From NCBI GenBank assembly GCA_002256985.1, contig NCGO01000007.1:1-64000 (forward strand): a stretch of DNA of 64,000 bases, given 5' to 3'. The notes beneath the pieces were generated by a model. It searched no databases and was not told the DNA's origin. It saw only the letters and a list, made by a program, of their open reading frames with translations. Numbering within the stretch: position 1 is the stretch's first letter; each line of letters begins with the position of its first letter. Source of the stretch: Novosphingobium sp. 28-62-57 (GTDB lineage Bacteria > Pseudomonadota > Alphaproteobacteria > Sphingomonadales > Sphingomonadaceae). Of this stretch, positions 55,270-64,000 are shown piece by piece. The position numbers and the translations under genes were made by a program.

Positions 55270-55430
55270 CGCGCAGAGACGCGGAGAAGAAGGAGAGGCG
55301 CGGAGGAGCCAATGTCTGCGGCAAAGCCGCTGTCTCTTTCGGCGTCGCCCGAGCAAATAATGGCACAGGCCTTCGGCCTGCAGCATCGCCTCTGCGCCTC
55401 TCCTTCTTCTCTGCGGCCTCTGCGTGAACC
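55270..55430. repeat. Imperfect long inverted repeat
   Basis: CGCAGAGACGCGGAGAAGAA (55276) pairs with TTCTTCTCTGCGGCCTCTGC (55405) with mismatches; the purine-rich strand GAAGGAGAGGCGCGG matches CGCCTCTCCTTCTTC. A similar purine-rich block is at 36000-36045. It lies after the hydrolase gene; no ORF is convincing here. Confidence 0.7.
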
Positions 55431-55650
55431 CCTTAAAAGCGCTGCGTCACCGGCAACCTCCAGCCTGTCGCAAAACTGTTTCGTATAAGGTGATTACCGG
55501 TTCCTTTACCCTGTCATAGAACACACTCTTAGTCCGCGAGGCATAGAGAGGGTGCTGTGGAGAGCGGTTTGGCGTTTCGCCCGGACCGCAAAGGAGAAGT
55601 GACGGAATATGGTGCGATTTGCCCCGAAGTATGGGATTATTTCCCCATGC

Positions 55651-55911
55651 ATGGCGCGGCCCGTGCGGCGGCGGCACTTGCGTGCGGTGAATGACAATTC
55701 CGCAAGCGCACAGATGCAACCGCAAGCTGCGCTCGACAGCGCCTTGCGGCTGTTTGCAGCCCATGGATTTTCCGCCGCCGCCCGCGCGCGCGATGCCGCC
55801 ATGATTGCCGAAGCGAACGGCGATGCGACGCGCAGCGCGTTCTGGCTGGAAGTTTGCAACACGCTCGACCGACGCATGGCGCGCGACTTCAAGGCACGCC
55901 GCCACCGCTGA
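55651..55911 (+). CDS. Small basic hypothetical protein
   Basis: An 86-residue product: basic start MARPVRRRHLRAVNDNSAS, then a helical region LDSALRLFAAHGFSAAARAR and DAAMIAEANGDATRSAFWLE, and a basic end. No catalytic motif. The intergenic sequence to the next gene carries a terminator, which supports a real transcription unit. A longer in-frame ATG at 55609 is less likely. Function unknown; the fold looks like a small helical, possibly nucleic-acid-binding, protein. Confidence 0.7.
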   Translation: MARPVRRRHLRAVNDNSASAQMQPQAALDSALRLFAAHGFSAAARARDAAMIAEANGDATRSAFWLEVCNTLDRRMARDFKARRHR

Positions 55912-55948
55912 GCCCCGCAAAAGTTTGCGGAGAGGAAACGCAAGGGAA

Positions 55949-55976
55949 GCCCCGGTGGAAACGCCGGGGCTTTTTT
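55949..55976 (+). terminator. Rho-independent terminator
   Basis: GCCCCGGTG (55949-55957) pairs with CGCCGGGGC (55962-55970) around GAAA, followed by TTTTTT (55971-55976). It ends the small basic gene. Confidence 0.92.
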
Positions 55977-56006
55977 GCGTCATGGAGTTGGCGCTACAAA
56001 ATGTGC

Positions 56007-56157
56007 GTCCCCGCGAAGGCGGGGACCTCAGGCGTGTTACCCATGTGTTCCATAACACGCCTGAGGCCCCCGCCTTCGCGGGGGAGCGGGTGGATTGTGG
56101 GGAGGTTGCGTAACAACCCTGAGGCCCCCGCCCCAACGACCTCTGGCGCAGGGGAGC
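56007..56157. repeat. Family A doublet plus third arm with an altered loop
   Basis: A doublet (56007-56027 forward, 56062-56086 reverse) and a third reverse arm at 56118-56157 whose loop is CCCAACGACCTCTGGCGC instead of TTCG. It lies between the terminator and mdh; the remaining 220 bp to mdh show only likely promoter sequence. Confidence 0.85.
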
Positions 56158-56379
56158 GGGTGTTTTCTGTGTCGGATGATTGCCCATTTTGCTATTGCAA
56201 ACTGTTATCACAAAAACCCGGAAACTAGCTGTTTTTCGCGGTTGCAATCATCTTCTGGCGGGCTTAGTGGCCGATTCATTCTGTCAGAACTTTCCTGTCT
56301 CGCGGGGCACGGGAAGGACTTGGGCGCAAGCTCTGCTGGCATCTGTATGCTTGTCCCCGCGAACGGGAAAGGACCGTAG

Positions 56380-57345
<966 letters not shown>

Positions 57346-57354
57346 GTAAACGCT

Positions 57355-57828
57355 GTGAGCTACGACCTCATGGTATTTGACCCGGCGGTCGCTCCCCACG
57401 ACAGGGGAGCGTTCGTCGAGTGGTATCATGCGCAAGCTGAATGGGCCGAGGGCCATTCATACGATGATCCGGCCAATACAACGCCGGAGTTGCGCGCTTT
57501 CTTCCTAGAGGCGCGCAAGACCTATCGCAACATGAATGGCCCCGGCGCGCCAACAGATGAAGATCTCTTGGTTCCCGGTGTAGAAGATAAACTCGCCGAT
57601 TTCAGCATCGGTCATCACGTCATCTATATTACCTTTCCATGGTCGCAAGCCGAGGCCGCCTACCCTTTGGTCCGCAAACTCGCCGTGAAATACGGTGTCG
57701 GGTTTTATGACGTGAGCGGGGATGAGGGTGACGGTGAAATCCACTTCCCCGGTGAAGAACTAAAGCCAGAATCTCAGGGTGCCTGGCGCCAGTTTTCGCG
57801 TGAATTTAAGGAGCTGAAAAAACAATGA
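57355..57828 (+). CDS. Hypothetical protein in the mdh-sucD operon
   Basis: A 157-residue product with a GTG start. [20 protein letters not shown] is followed by [17 protein letters not shown] and then [20 protein letters not shown] and [20 protein letters not shown]. This pattern is common to a widespread uncharacterised cytoplasmic family. It is 9 bp after mdh and overlaps sucD by 4 bases (ATGA), so it is cotranslated with the TCA enzymes. Unusual position: sucC would be expected before sucD. Function unknown. Confidence 0.7.
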   Translation: MSYDLMVFDPAVAPHDRGAFVEWYHAQAEWAEGHSYDDPANTTPELRAFFLEARKTYRNMNGPGAPTDEDLLVPGVEDKLADFSIGHHVIYITFPWSQAEAAYPLVRKLAVKYGVGFYDVSGDEGDGEIHFPGEELKPESQGAWRQFSREFKELKKQ

Positions 57829-58715
57829 GCATCCTCATCGACAAGAATACCAAGGTCATCACGCAAGGGATGACCGGCGCGACCGGCACGTTCCATACCG
57901 AACAGGCGCTGGCATACGGCACGCAGATGGTCGGCGGCGTGACCCCCGGCAAGGGCGGCACGACGCACATTGGCCTGCCCAACTTCAACACCGTGGCCGA
58001 AGCCAAGCACGCCACGGGTGCGACCGCTTCGTGCATCTACGTTCCGCCGCCGTTCGCTGCTGACTCGATCCTCGAAGCCATCGATGCCGAGATGGAACTG
58101 ATCGTGTGCATCACCGAGGGCATCCCGGTGATGGACATGGTAAAGGTCAAGCGCGCGCTGGTCGGTTCCAAGAGCCGCCTGATCGGGCCTAACTGCCCCG
58201 GCGTGCTGACGCCGAACCAGTGCAAGATCGGCATCATGCCAGGGTCGATCTTCAAGGAAGGCACCGTGGGCGTCGTCTCGCGCTCGGGCACGCTGACTTA
58301 TGAAGCCGTGTTCCAGACATCGAACATCGGACTTGGCCAGACCACGGCTGTCGGCATCGGCGGTGACCCGGTCAACGGCACCAACTTCATCGACGTGCTG
58401 GAGCTGTTCCTGGCCGACGAAGCCACCAAGTCGATCATCATGATCGGCGAAATCGGTGGCGACGCTGAAGAGCAGGCCGCGCAGTTCCTGATCGACGAAG
58501 CCAAGCGTGGCCGCAAGAAGCCGATGGCCGGCTTCATCGCGGGCCGCACGGCGCCTCCAGGCCGCCGCATGGGCCATGCCGGGGCCATCGTTTCGGGCGG
58601 CAAGGGCGATGCAGACAGCAAGATCGCAGCCATGGAAGCGGCCGGAATCAAGGTCTCGTCCTCGCCTTCGCTGCTGGGCGAAACGCTGGCCGAAGTGCTG
58701 AAAGAGCGGGTATAA
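57825..58715 (+). CDS. sucD: Succinyl-CoA synthetase alpha subunit
   Basis: A 296-residue CoA-binding subunit: [52 protein letters not shown], and the phospho-histidine segment [17 protein letters not shown] with His251. It works with the beta subunit (SucC), which is not encoded next to it. SucCD converts succinyl-CoA to succinate with substrate-level phosphorylation. It overlaps the preceding gene by 4 bases. Confidence 0.97.
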   Translation: MSILIDKNTKVITQGMTGATGTFHTEQALAYGTQMVGGVTPGKGGTTHIGLPNFNTVAEAKHATGATASCIYVPPPFAADSILEAIDAEMELIVCITEGIPVMDMVKVKRALVGSKSRLIGPNCPGVLTPNQCKIGIMPGSIFKEGTVGVVSRSGTLTYEAVFQTSNIGLGQTTAVGIGGDPVNGTNFIDVLELFLADEATKSIIMIGEIGGDAEEQAAQFLIDEAKRGRKKPMAGFIAGRTAPPGRRMGHAGAIVSGGKGDADSKIAAMEAAGIKVSSSPSLLGETLAEVLKERV

Positions 58716-58730
58716 CTCAAAAGCACCTGC

Positions 58731-58811
58731 GTCCCCGCGAAAGCGGGGACCTCAGGAGGTTTACGAAACATCAGCGTAAAACGCCTGAGGCCCCCGCCTA
58801 CGCGGGGGAGC
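58731..58811. repeat. Family A doublet between sucD and the GIY-YIG gene
   Basis: GTCCCCGCGAAAGCGGGGAC (58731) and GGCCCCCGCCTACGCGGGGG (58789) in inverted orientation with a 40-bp linker. It starts 15 bp after the sucD stop. Confidence 0.9.
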
Positions 58812-58841
58812 AGTGGTTTTTTGAGATGAGGTTCTGAACAG

Positions 58842-59135
58842 GTGAAGCCCGGCTACGTCTACATACTGACGAACAAGCCGGGCGGAGTTTTGTATATCGG
58901 TGTTACGAGCGATCTTTCGCAGAGGATCGCCCAGCACCGGAGCCGGGCAGTTCCGGGGTTTACCCGGGATTACAACTGCGAACGGTTGGTCTGGTGCGAG
59001 AGGTTCGACAGCATCGAAGATGCTCGGACGTTCGAACACCGGATGAAGAAGTGGAACCGGGCGTGGAAGGTCGCCCGCATCGAAGAGCGGAACCCGGATT
59101 GGCGGGATCTGTTCGAAGATGGCCTGATGCCTTGA
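58842..59135 (+). CDS. GIY-YIG nuclease family protein
   Basis: A 97-residue single-domain protein: GYVYILTNKPGGVLYIGVTS contains the GIY-like and YIG elements, followed by the Arg (DLSQRIAQHRS), a Tyr/Glu-containing strand (NCERLVWCERF) and a Glu in the last helix (ARTFEHRMKKW), as in COG2827-type proteins. These nucleases cut DNA. GTG start. It sits between sucD and sucA, bracketed by family A doublets on both sides (58731-58811 and 59187-59297), which is unusual for a TCA operon. A role in moving the repeats is a hypothesis only. Confidence 0.88.
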   Translation: MKPGYVYILTNKPGGVLYIGVTSDLSQRIAQHRSRAVPGFTRDYNCERLVWCERFDSIEDARTFEHRMKKWNRAWKVARIEERNPDWRDLFEDGLMP

Positions 59136-59186
59136 GCGGCTTTGTTGTGAGGTTGCTTTGGGACGACTTGGCCAAAAGACAGCTTG

Positions 59187-59297
59187 CGTCCCCGCGCCAG
59201 AATTTTTTTGGGGCGGGGACCTCGGTGGTGTTACGAAACGCTTGTTCAGCAAGCTTACGTAACGTTCCCTGAGGCCCCCGCCTTCGCGGGGGAGCGG
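59187..59297. repeat. Family A doublet with enlarged loop
   Basis: A forward arm at 59187 whose loop is CGCCAGAATTTTTTTGGGGC between GTCCCCGC and GGGGACCTCGG, and a reverse arm GGCCCCCGCCTTCGCGGGGG at 59273-59292. It lies between the GIY-YIG gene and sucA. Confidence 0.85.
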
Positions 59298-59379
59298 TGG
59301 CATCTTGGGGTTTGTCGGTGTCAGGTGATTGCGTTTTGTCCGAAGCCCCCATCCTCCCCGGGGGGACAAGGAGTTGGTA

Positions 59380-62232
59380 ATGGGTTCTGAACTGCACGAT
59401 TTCGATGTCGATCCTTCGCAGGAAGGGCCGCAAGCCGGGCCTTCATGGGCGAACAAGCGCTGGCCGATCATGGACGCTGCCGCAGGCGATGACCTGACGC
59501 AGGCGATGGACCCGATGGCGATGAAAGTTGCCATCAAGGAAGCGGTCAAGAAGGCCGGTGCGCCGCTTGATGAAGCCGCGCTGCAGCAGGCCGCGATGGA
59601 TTCGATCCGCGCGATGACGCTGATCCGCACCTATCGTGTGCGCGGGCATCTGGCCGCCGATCTCGATCCGCTGGGCCTTGCCCGTCAGAAGCTGCCGGCC
59701 GACCTTTCGCCTGAATTCCATGGCTTCACCGCTGCCGATGCCAAGCGCAAAATCTATATCGGCGGCGTGCTGGGCCTCGAATGGGCGACGCTCGAAGAGC
59801 TGGTGGCGATCCTGCGCGCCAACTATTGCGGGCACATCGGCTTTGAATACATGCACATCGCCGATGTGGAAGAGCGCCGCTTCATTCAGGAGCGGATCGA
59901 AGGCGGCGACAAGTCGGTAGACTTCACCCCCAACGGCAAGAAAGCCATTCTGGCTGCCGTGGTGCGCGGTGAGCAGTACGAAAAGTTCCTCGGCAAGAAA
60001 TACGTCGGCACCAAGCGTTTTGGCCTTGATGGCGGGGAATCGATGATTCCGGCGCTGGAAGCGATCATCAAGTATGGTGGCCAGCTGGGCGTGCGCGAGA
60101 TCGTGTACGGCATGGCCCACCGTGGCCGTTTGAACGTGCTGGCCAATGTGATGGCCAAGCCATACCGCGTGATCTTCCACGAATTTTCGGGCGGCAGCGC
60201 CAACCCGCAGGACGTGGGCGGATCGGGCGATGTGAAGTATCACCTCGGCACCAGCACCGACCGCGAATTTGACGGGATCAAGGTTCATATGAGCCTGGTG
60301 CCCAACCCTTCGCATCTGGAAACGGTGGACCCGATCGTGCTGGGCAAAGTCCGCGCGCAGCAGGTGTTCCGCGATGACATCGGCGGCGATGTGGGGCCCG
60401 ATGCCAAGCACAAGCAGGTGCTGCCGGTGCTGATCCACGGCGATGCGGCCTTTGCGGGCCAGGGCATCGTGTGGGAGTGCTTCGGCCTTTCGGGCGTGCG
60501 CGGCTATGATACCGGCGGGTGCATCCACTTCATCATCAACAACCAGATCGGTTTCACCACCAGCCCGCAGTTCTCGCGCGGATCGCCCTATCCTTCGGAT
60601 GTGGCCAAGGGTGTGCAGGCCCCGATCCTGCACGTGAACGGCGATGATCCCGAAGCGGTGACTTTCGTGTGCAAGCTGGCGATTGATTACCGCCAGAAGT
60701 TTGGCCGCGATATCGTGGTCGACATGTGGTGCTACAGGCGTTTCGGCCACAACGAGGGCGATGAGCCTTCGTTCACGCAGCCGCTGATGTATGCAAAGAT
60801 CCGCCAGCACCCGGGCGTGAGCGAGATCTATGCCAAGCGGCTCGTGGCCGAAGGCGTGATCGATGCCAACCACAAGGGCGAAGTGGAAAGCCACTTCACC
60901 GCCGCGCTGGAGAAGGAATTCGAGGCGGCCAAGGGCTACAAGGCCAACGAGGCTGATTGGTTCGGCGGACGCTGGTCGGGCTTCAACAAGCCAGCCGATC
61001 CGGTATCGGCACGGCGCAATGTGGGCACGGGTATCGATCAGAAGCTGTTTGACAGCCTTGGCCGCACGCTGACCACGGTGCCGGATGATCTGACTGTCCA
61101 CAAAACGCTGAGCCGCGTGATCGATGCCAAGCGCGAGATGTTCGCCACCGGCCAAGGCTTTGACTGGGCGACCGGCGAAGCATTGGCGTTCGGCAGCCTC
61201 GTTTCCGAAGGCTATGGCGTGCGCCTGTCCGGGCAGGATTGCGGACGCGGCACCTTCAGCCAGCGTCATGCCGTGTGGGTCGATCAGACCGACGAGCGCA
61301 AGTATGTGCCGCTGAAGTCCTTGCCGCATGGCACGTTCGAAGTGCTGGATTCCACGCTTTCGGAATATGGCGTGCTGGGCTTTGAATATGGCTATGCCAG
61401 CGCCGACCCCAAGAGCCTGGTGCTTTGGGAAGCGCAGTTTGGCGATTTTGCCAATGGCGCGCAGATCGTGATCGACCAGTACATTGCCGCATCCGAAGCC
61501 AAGTGGCTGCGCGCCAACGGCCTCGTCATGCTGCTGCCGCACGGGTATGAAGGCCAAGGGCCGGAGCATTCCTCAGCCCGCATGGAGCGCTATCTGCAGC
61601 TTTGTGCAGAAGACAACCTGCAGGTGTGCAACATCACCACTCCGGCCAACTACTTCCACGTGCTGCGCCGGCAGATGCACCGCCCGTTCCGCAAGCCGCT
61701 GATCATCATGACGCCCAAGAGCCTGCTGCGCCATCCGCTGGCGAAGTCAGCCGCGTCCGATTTCATCGGCGAAGGGCACTTCATGCGCATACTTTCGGAC
61801 ATGAAGCCTGCGGCGGACCTCGATACGAAGCGTGTGGTGCTGTGTTCGGGCAAGGTCGCCTATGACCTGATGGAAGCGCGCGATGCGGCGGGCATCACCG
61901 ATACGCAGATCATCCGTCTGGAACAGCTCTACCCCTTCCCCGGCGATCCGCTGGCCCTGCGCCTTTCGCGCATGACCAATCTGGAAGAGGTGGTGTGGTG
62001 CCAGGAAGAACCGCGGAACAATGGTTCGTGGTTCTTCGTTGAACCGATGATCGAGGAATCGCTGAAAGCGGCCAAGAGCAAGGTGGCGCGCGCACGCTAT
62101 GCCGGACGCACGGCTGCCGCATCGCCCGCTACGGGCCTCGCCAGCCGCCATACCAGCGAGCAAGGCGCGCTGGTAGCCGATGCGCTGGGCCTGTCGGTGC
62201 GCGGCGAGATCCGTCGCCAGAAGAAGAACTGA
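59380..62232 (+). CDS. sucA: 2-oxoglutarate dehydrogenase E1 component
   Basis: A 950-residue thiamine-diphosphate enzyme that decarboxylates 2-oxoglutarate. Seen: RTYRVRGHLAADLDPLG, GMAHRGRLNVLANVMAKP, the TPP/metal motif GDAAFAGQGIVWEC ... FIINNQIGFTT, a C-terminal transketolase-like part (FEYGYASADPKSLVLWEAQF) and the end VVWCQEEPRNNGSWFFVEP. The start at 59380 has AAGGAG at eight bases; a longer frame to 59329 is not conserved. It is followed 27 bp later by sucB. Confidence 0.97.
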   Translation: MGSELHDFDVDPSQEGPQAGPSWANKRWPIMDAAAGDDLTQAMDPMAMKVAIKEAVKKAGAPLDEAALQQAAMDSIRAMTLIRTYRVRGHLAADLDPLGLARQKLPADLSPEFHGFTAADAKRKIYIGGVLGLEWATLEELVAILRANYCGHIGFEYMHIADVEERRFIQERIEGGDKSVDFTPNGKKAILAAVVRGEQYEKFLGKKYVGTKRFGLDGGESMIPALEAIIKYGGQLGVREIVYGMAHRGRLNVLANVMAKPYRVIFHEFSGGSANPQDVGGSGDVKYHLGTSTDREFDGIKVHMSLVPNPSHLETVDPIVLGKVRAQQVFRDDIGGDVGPDAKHKQVLPVLIHGDAAFAGQGIVWECFGLSGVRGYDTGGCIHFIINNQIGFTTSPQFSRGSPYPSDVAKGVQAPILHVNGDDPEAVTFVCKLAIDYRQKFGRDIVVDMWCYRRFGHNEGDEPSFTQPLMYAKIRQHPGVSEIYAKRLVAEGVIDANHKGEVESHFTAALEKEFEAAKGYKANEADWFGGRWSGFNKPADPVSARRNVGTGIDQKLFDSLGRTLTTVPDDLTVHKTLSRVIDAKREMFATGQGFDWATGEALAFGSLVSEGYGVRLSGQDCGRGTFSQRHAVWVDQTDERKYVPLKSLPHGTFEVLDSTLSEYGVLGFEYGYASADPKSLVLWEAQFGDFANGAQIVIDQYIAASEAKWLRANGLVMLLPHGYEGQGPEHSSARMERYLQLCAEDNLQVCNITTPANYFHVLRRQMHRPFRKPLIIMTPKSLLRHPLAKSAASDFIGEGHFMRILSDMKPAADLDTKRVVLCSGKVAYDLMEARDAAGITDTQIIRLEQLYPFPGDPLALRLSRMTNLEEVVWCQEEPRNNGSWFFVEPMIEESLKAAKSKVARARYAGRTAAASPATGLASRHTSEQGALVADALGLSVRGEIRRQKKN

Positions 62233-62259
62233 ATTTCCTTCTCCCCAAGGAACGAAGCT

Positions 62260-63522
62260 ATGTCGATTGAAGTCAAAGTCCCCACACTGGGTGAAAGCGT
62301 CAGCGAAGCAACCATTGGCCAGTGGCTGAAGAAGCCCGGCGAGGCCGTGGCGCTGGACGAGCCGATTGTCAGCCTGGAAACCGACAAGGTGGCGGTTGAA
62401 GTGCCCGCGCCTGCTGCAGGCGTGATGGGCGCGCTGGCGGCTGCTGAAGGTGATACCGTGACGGTCGGCGCGCTGCTGGCGCTGATCGAAGACAGCGTCG
62501 CGGCTGCAGGAGCGCAGGCCCCGGCCCCGCGCACCGAAGTGCCGGTTCCGCCCGCTTCGGCTTCGGAAGCTCCGGCTCCGGCTCCGGCTGCTGCAGCGGC
62601 CGTGGCAGCCCCATCGGGCGAGGCTGCGGCGCTTTCGCCAGCCGTGCGCCGCGCGGTGCTGGAATATGGCATTGATCCCTCGACCGTGAAGGGCACCGGC
62701 AAGGACGGCCGCCTGACCAAGGAAGACGTGATGGCCGCCGCTGCCGCCAAGCAGGCCGCGCCTGCTCCGGCAGTGTCCGCACCGGTTGCGGCACCTGTCG
62801 CTGCGGCAGCTCCGGCTGGTGGACGCAACGAAGAGCGCGTGAAGATGACGCGCCTGCGCCAGACCATCGCCAAGCGCCTGAAGAGCGCGCAGGACACCGC
62901 CGCGCTGCTCACCACGTTCAACGACGTGGACATGAGCGCGGTGATGGAAGCGCGCGCCAAGTACAAGGACGTGTTCGAGAAGAAGCACGGCGTTAAGCTT
63001 GGCCTGATGAGCTTCTTTGCCAAGGCATCGGTGCTGGCACTGAAGGATATTCCTTCGGTCAATGGCCAGATTCAGGGTGATGAGATCGTTTATTTCGATT
63101 ACGTCGATATCTCGGTCGCGGTTTCGGCCCCCAACGGGCTGGTCGTGCCAGTGGTGCGCAATGTCGACAAGATGAGCTTTGCCGATATCGAAAAAGCCAT
63201 CGCCAACTATGGCAAGGCCGCGCGCGATGGCACGCTGACCATGGCCGACATGGCGGGCGGCACCTTCACCATCTCGAACGGCGGTGTGTTCGGCGGGCTC
63301 ATGTCCACCCCGATCATCAACCCGCCGCAGTCCGCCGTGCTGGGCCTGCACCGCATCGAGGACCGCCCGGTCGTCCGCAATGGCGAGATCGTGGTGCGCC
63401 CGATGATGTATATCGCGCTGTCCTACGACCATCGCATCATTGACGGCAAGGAAGCGGTGACGGCACTGAAGACGATCAAGGAAGCGATTGAGGATCCTAC
63501 GCGGTTGCTCATTGACCTCTGA
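62260..63522 (+). CDS. sucB: 2-oxoglutarate dehydrogenase E2 (dihydrolipoyl succinyltransferase)
   Basis: A 420-residue E2 subunit: one lipoyl domain with Lys43 ([12 protein letters not shown]), an Ala/Pro-rich linker (about 85-125), a peripheral-subunit-binding domain ([20 protein letters not shown]) and the catalytic domain ending with [16 protein letters not shown] (His and Asp of the active site). It transfers the succinyl group to CoA and forms the complex core. Forms the operon sucA-sucB-lpdA. Confidence 0.97.
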   Translation: MSIEVKVPTLGESVSEATIGQWLKKPGEAVALDEPIVSLETDKVAVEVPAPAAGVMGALAAAEGDTVTVGALLALIEDSVAAAGAQAPAPRTEVPVPPASASEAPAPAPAAAAAVAAPSGEAAALSPAVRRAVLEYGIDPSTVKGTGKDGRLTKEDVMAAAAAKQAAPAPAVSAPVAAPVAAAAPAGGRNEERVKMTRLRQTIAKRLKSAQDTAALLTTFNDVDMSAVMEARAKYKDVFEKKHGVKLGLMSFFAKASVLALKDIPSVNGQIQGDEIVYFDYVDISVAVSAPNGLVVPVVRNVDKMSFADIEKAIANYGKAARDGTLTMADMAGGTFTISNGGVFGGLMSTPIINPPQSAVLGLHRIEDRPVVRNGEIVVRPMMYIALSYDHRIIDGKEAVTALKTIKEAIEDPTRLLIDL

Positions 63523-63529
63523 CCTGCCT

Positions 63530-63606
63530 CGCCCCCGCGAAGGCGGGGGCCTCAGGCCGGATACACTCCGCCTGATGGCACGAGGTCCCCGCCTTCGCGG
63601 GGACTC
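63530..63606. repeat. Family A doublet between sucB and lpdA
   Basis: GCCCCCGCGAAGGCGGGGGC (63531) and GGTCCCCGCCTTCGCGGGGA (63585) face each other, filling most of the 97-bp gap inside the operon. It could form an mRNA hairpin that separates the expression levels of the two genes. Confidence 0.9.
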
Positions 63607-63616
63607 AGGAGTTTAG

Positions 63617-64000
<384 letters not shown>

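Noticed and set aside
59443..61569. 708-residue antisense frame over sucA
   Set aside because: sucA is certain; long antisense frames are expected here from codon bias.

Overview
The window is a high-G+C alphaproteobacterial chromosome segment. The gene families, the dense small palindromic repeats and the split TCA-cycle cluster point to Sphingomonadales, most likely Novosphingobium or a close relative. This is inferred from gene content, not from a database match.

Layout. 1-2570: remnant of a phage-like or integrated element (HNH nuclease, ribbon-helix-helix protein, four tightly coupled unknown genes) next to the 3' end of tRNA-Tyr. 3.0-34.6 kb: mostly housekeeping genes (rlmB, hup, lon, mlaA, ybaB-dnaX, SRP RNA, a complex I subunit, hrpB, ispB, chorismate mutase, an Lrp regulator, ppk-ppx, tRNA-CAT, ABC-F). 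Among them are a lone SIR2-like protein, a histidine kinase with an eroded ATPase domain, a TonB receptor/phosphodiesterase pair and a tandem pair of unknown exported paralogues. 34.6-51.5 kb: accessory and repeat-rich. It holds a repeat-invaded HTH-like gene, an AT-rich foreign-looking gene followed by TTACGGTGA repeats, a BLUF photoreceptor with a broken copy of its own 5' end upstream, uvrA with a repeat inside the coding sequence, and a Slam-type translocon with a surface lipoprotein carrying three TbpB-like barrel domains. 48.3-53.7 kb: a vitamin B12 uptake locus on the minus strand (cobalamin riboswitch, btuB, btuF, btuC, btuD). 54-64 kb: a SleB-like cell-wall hydrolase, then a TCA block (mdh, unknown gene, sucD, GIY-YIG nuclease, sucA, sucB, lpdA) running off the right edge.

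The most unusual feature is the population of short palindromic repeats. At least five families occur, called A to G here. Family A (CCCCGCGAAGGCGGGG followed by CTCAGG or CTCGGG) sits mainly as inverted doublets like REPINs. Copies occur between operon genes, in 101-102 bp tandem arrays, and inside uvrA. Other families lie in hrpB, in the HTH-like gene and at both ends of btuF, where they supply coding sequence and probably a ribosome binding site. Some family A hairpins carry a second element exactly in their loop. No RAYT transposase is visible, but a small GIY-YIG nuclease gene is bracketed by two family A doublets inside the TCA operon.

Functional links: btuB-F-C-D form one B12 import route under a riboswitch. 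Slam and its lipoprotein form an export pair. ppk-ppx balance polyphosphate. sucA, sucB and lpdA encode the 2-oxoglutarate dehydrogenase complex.
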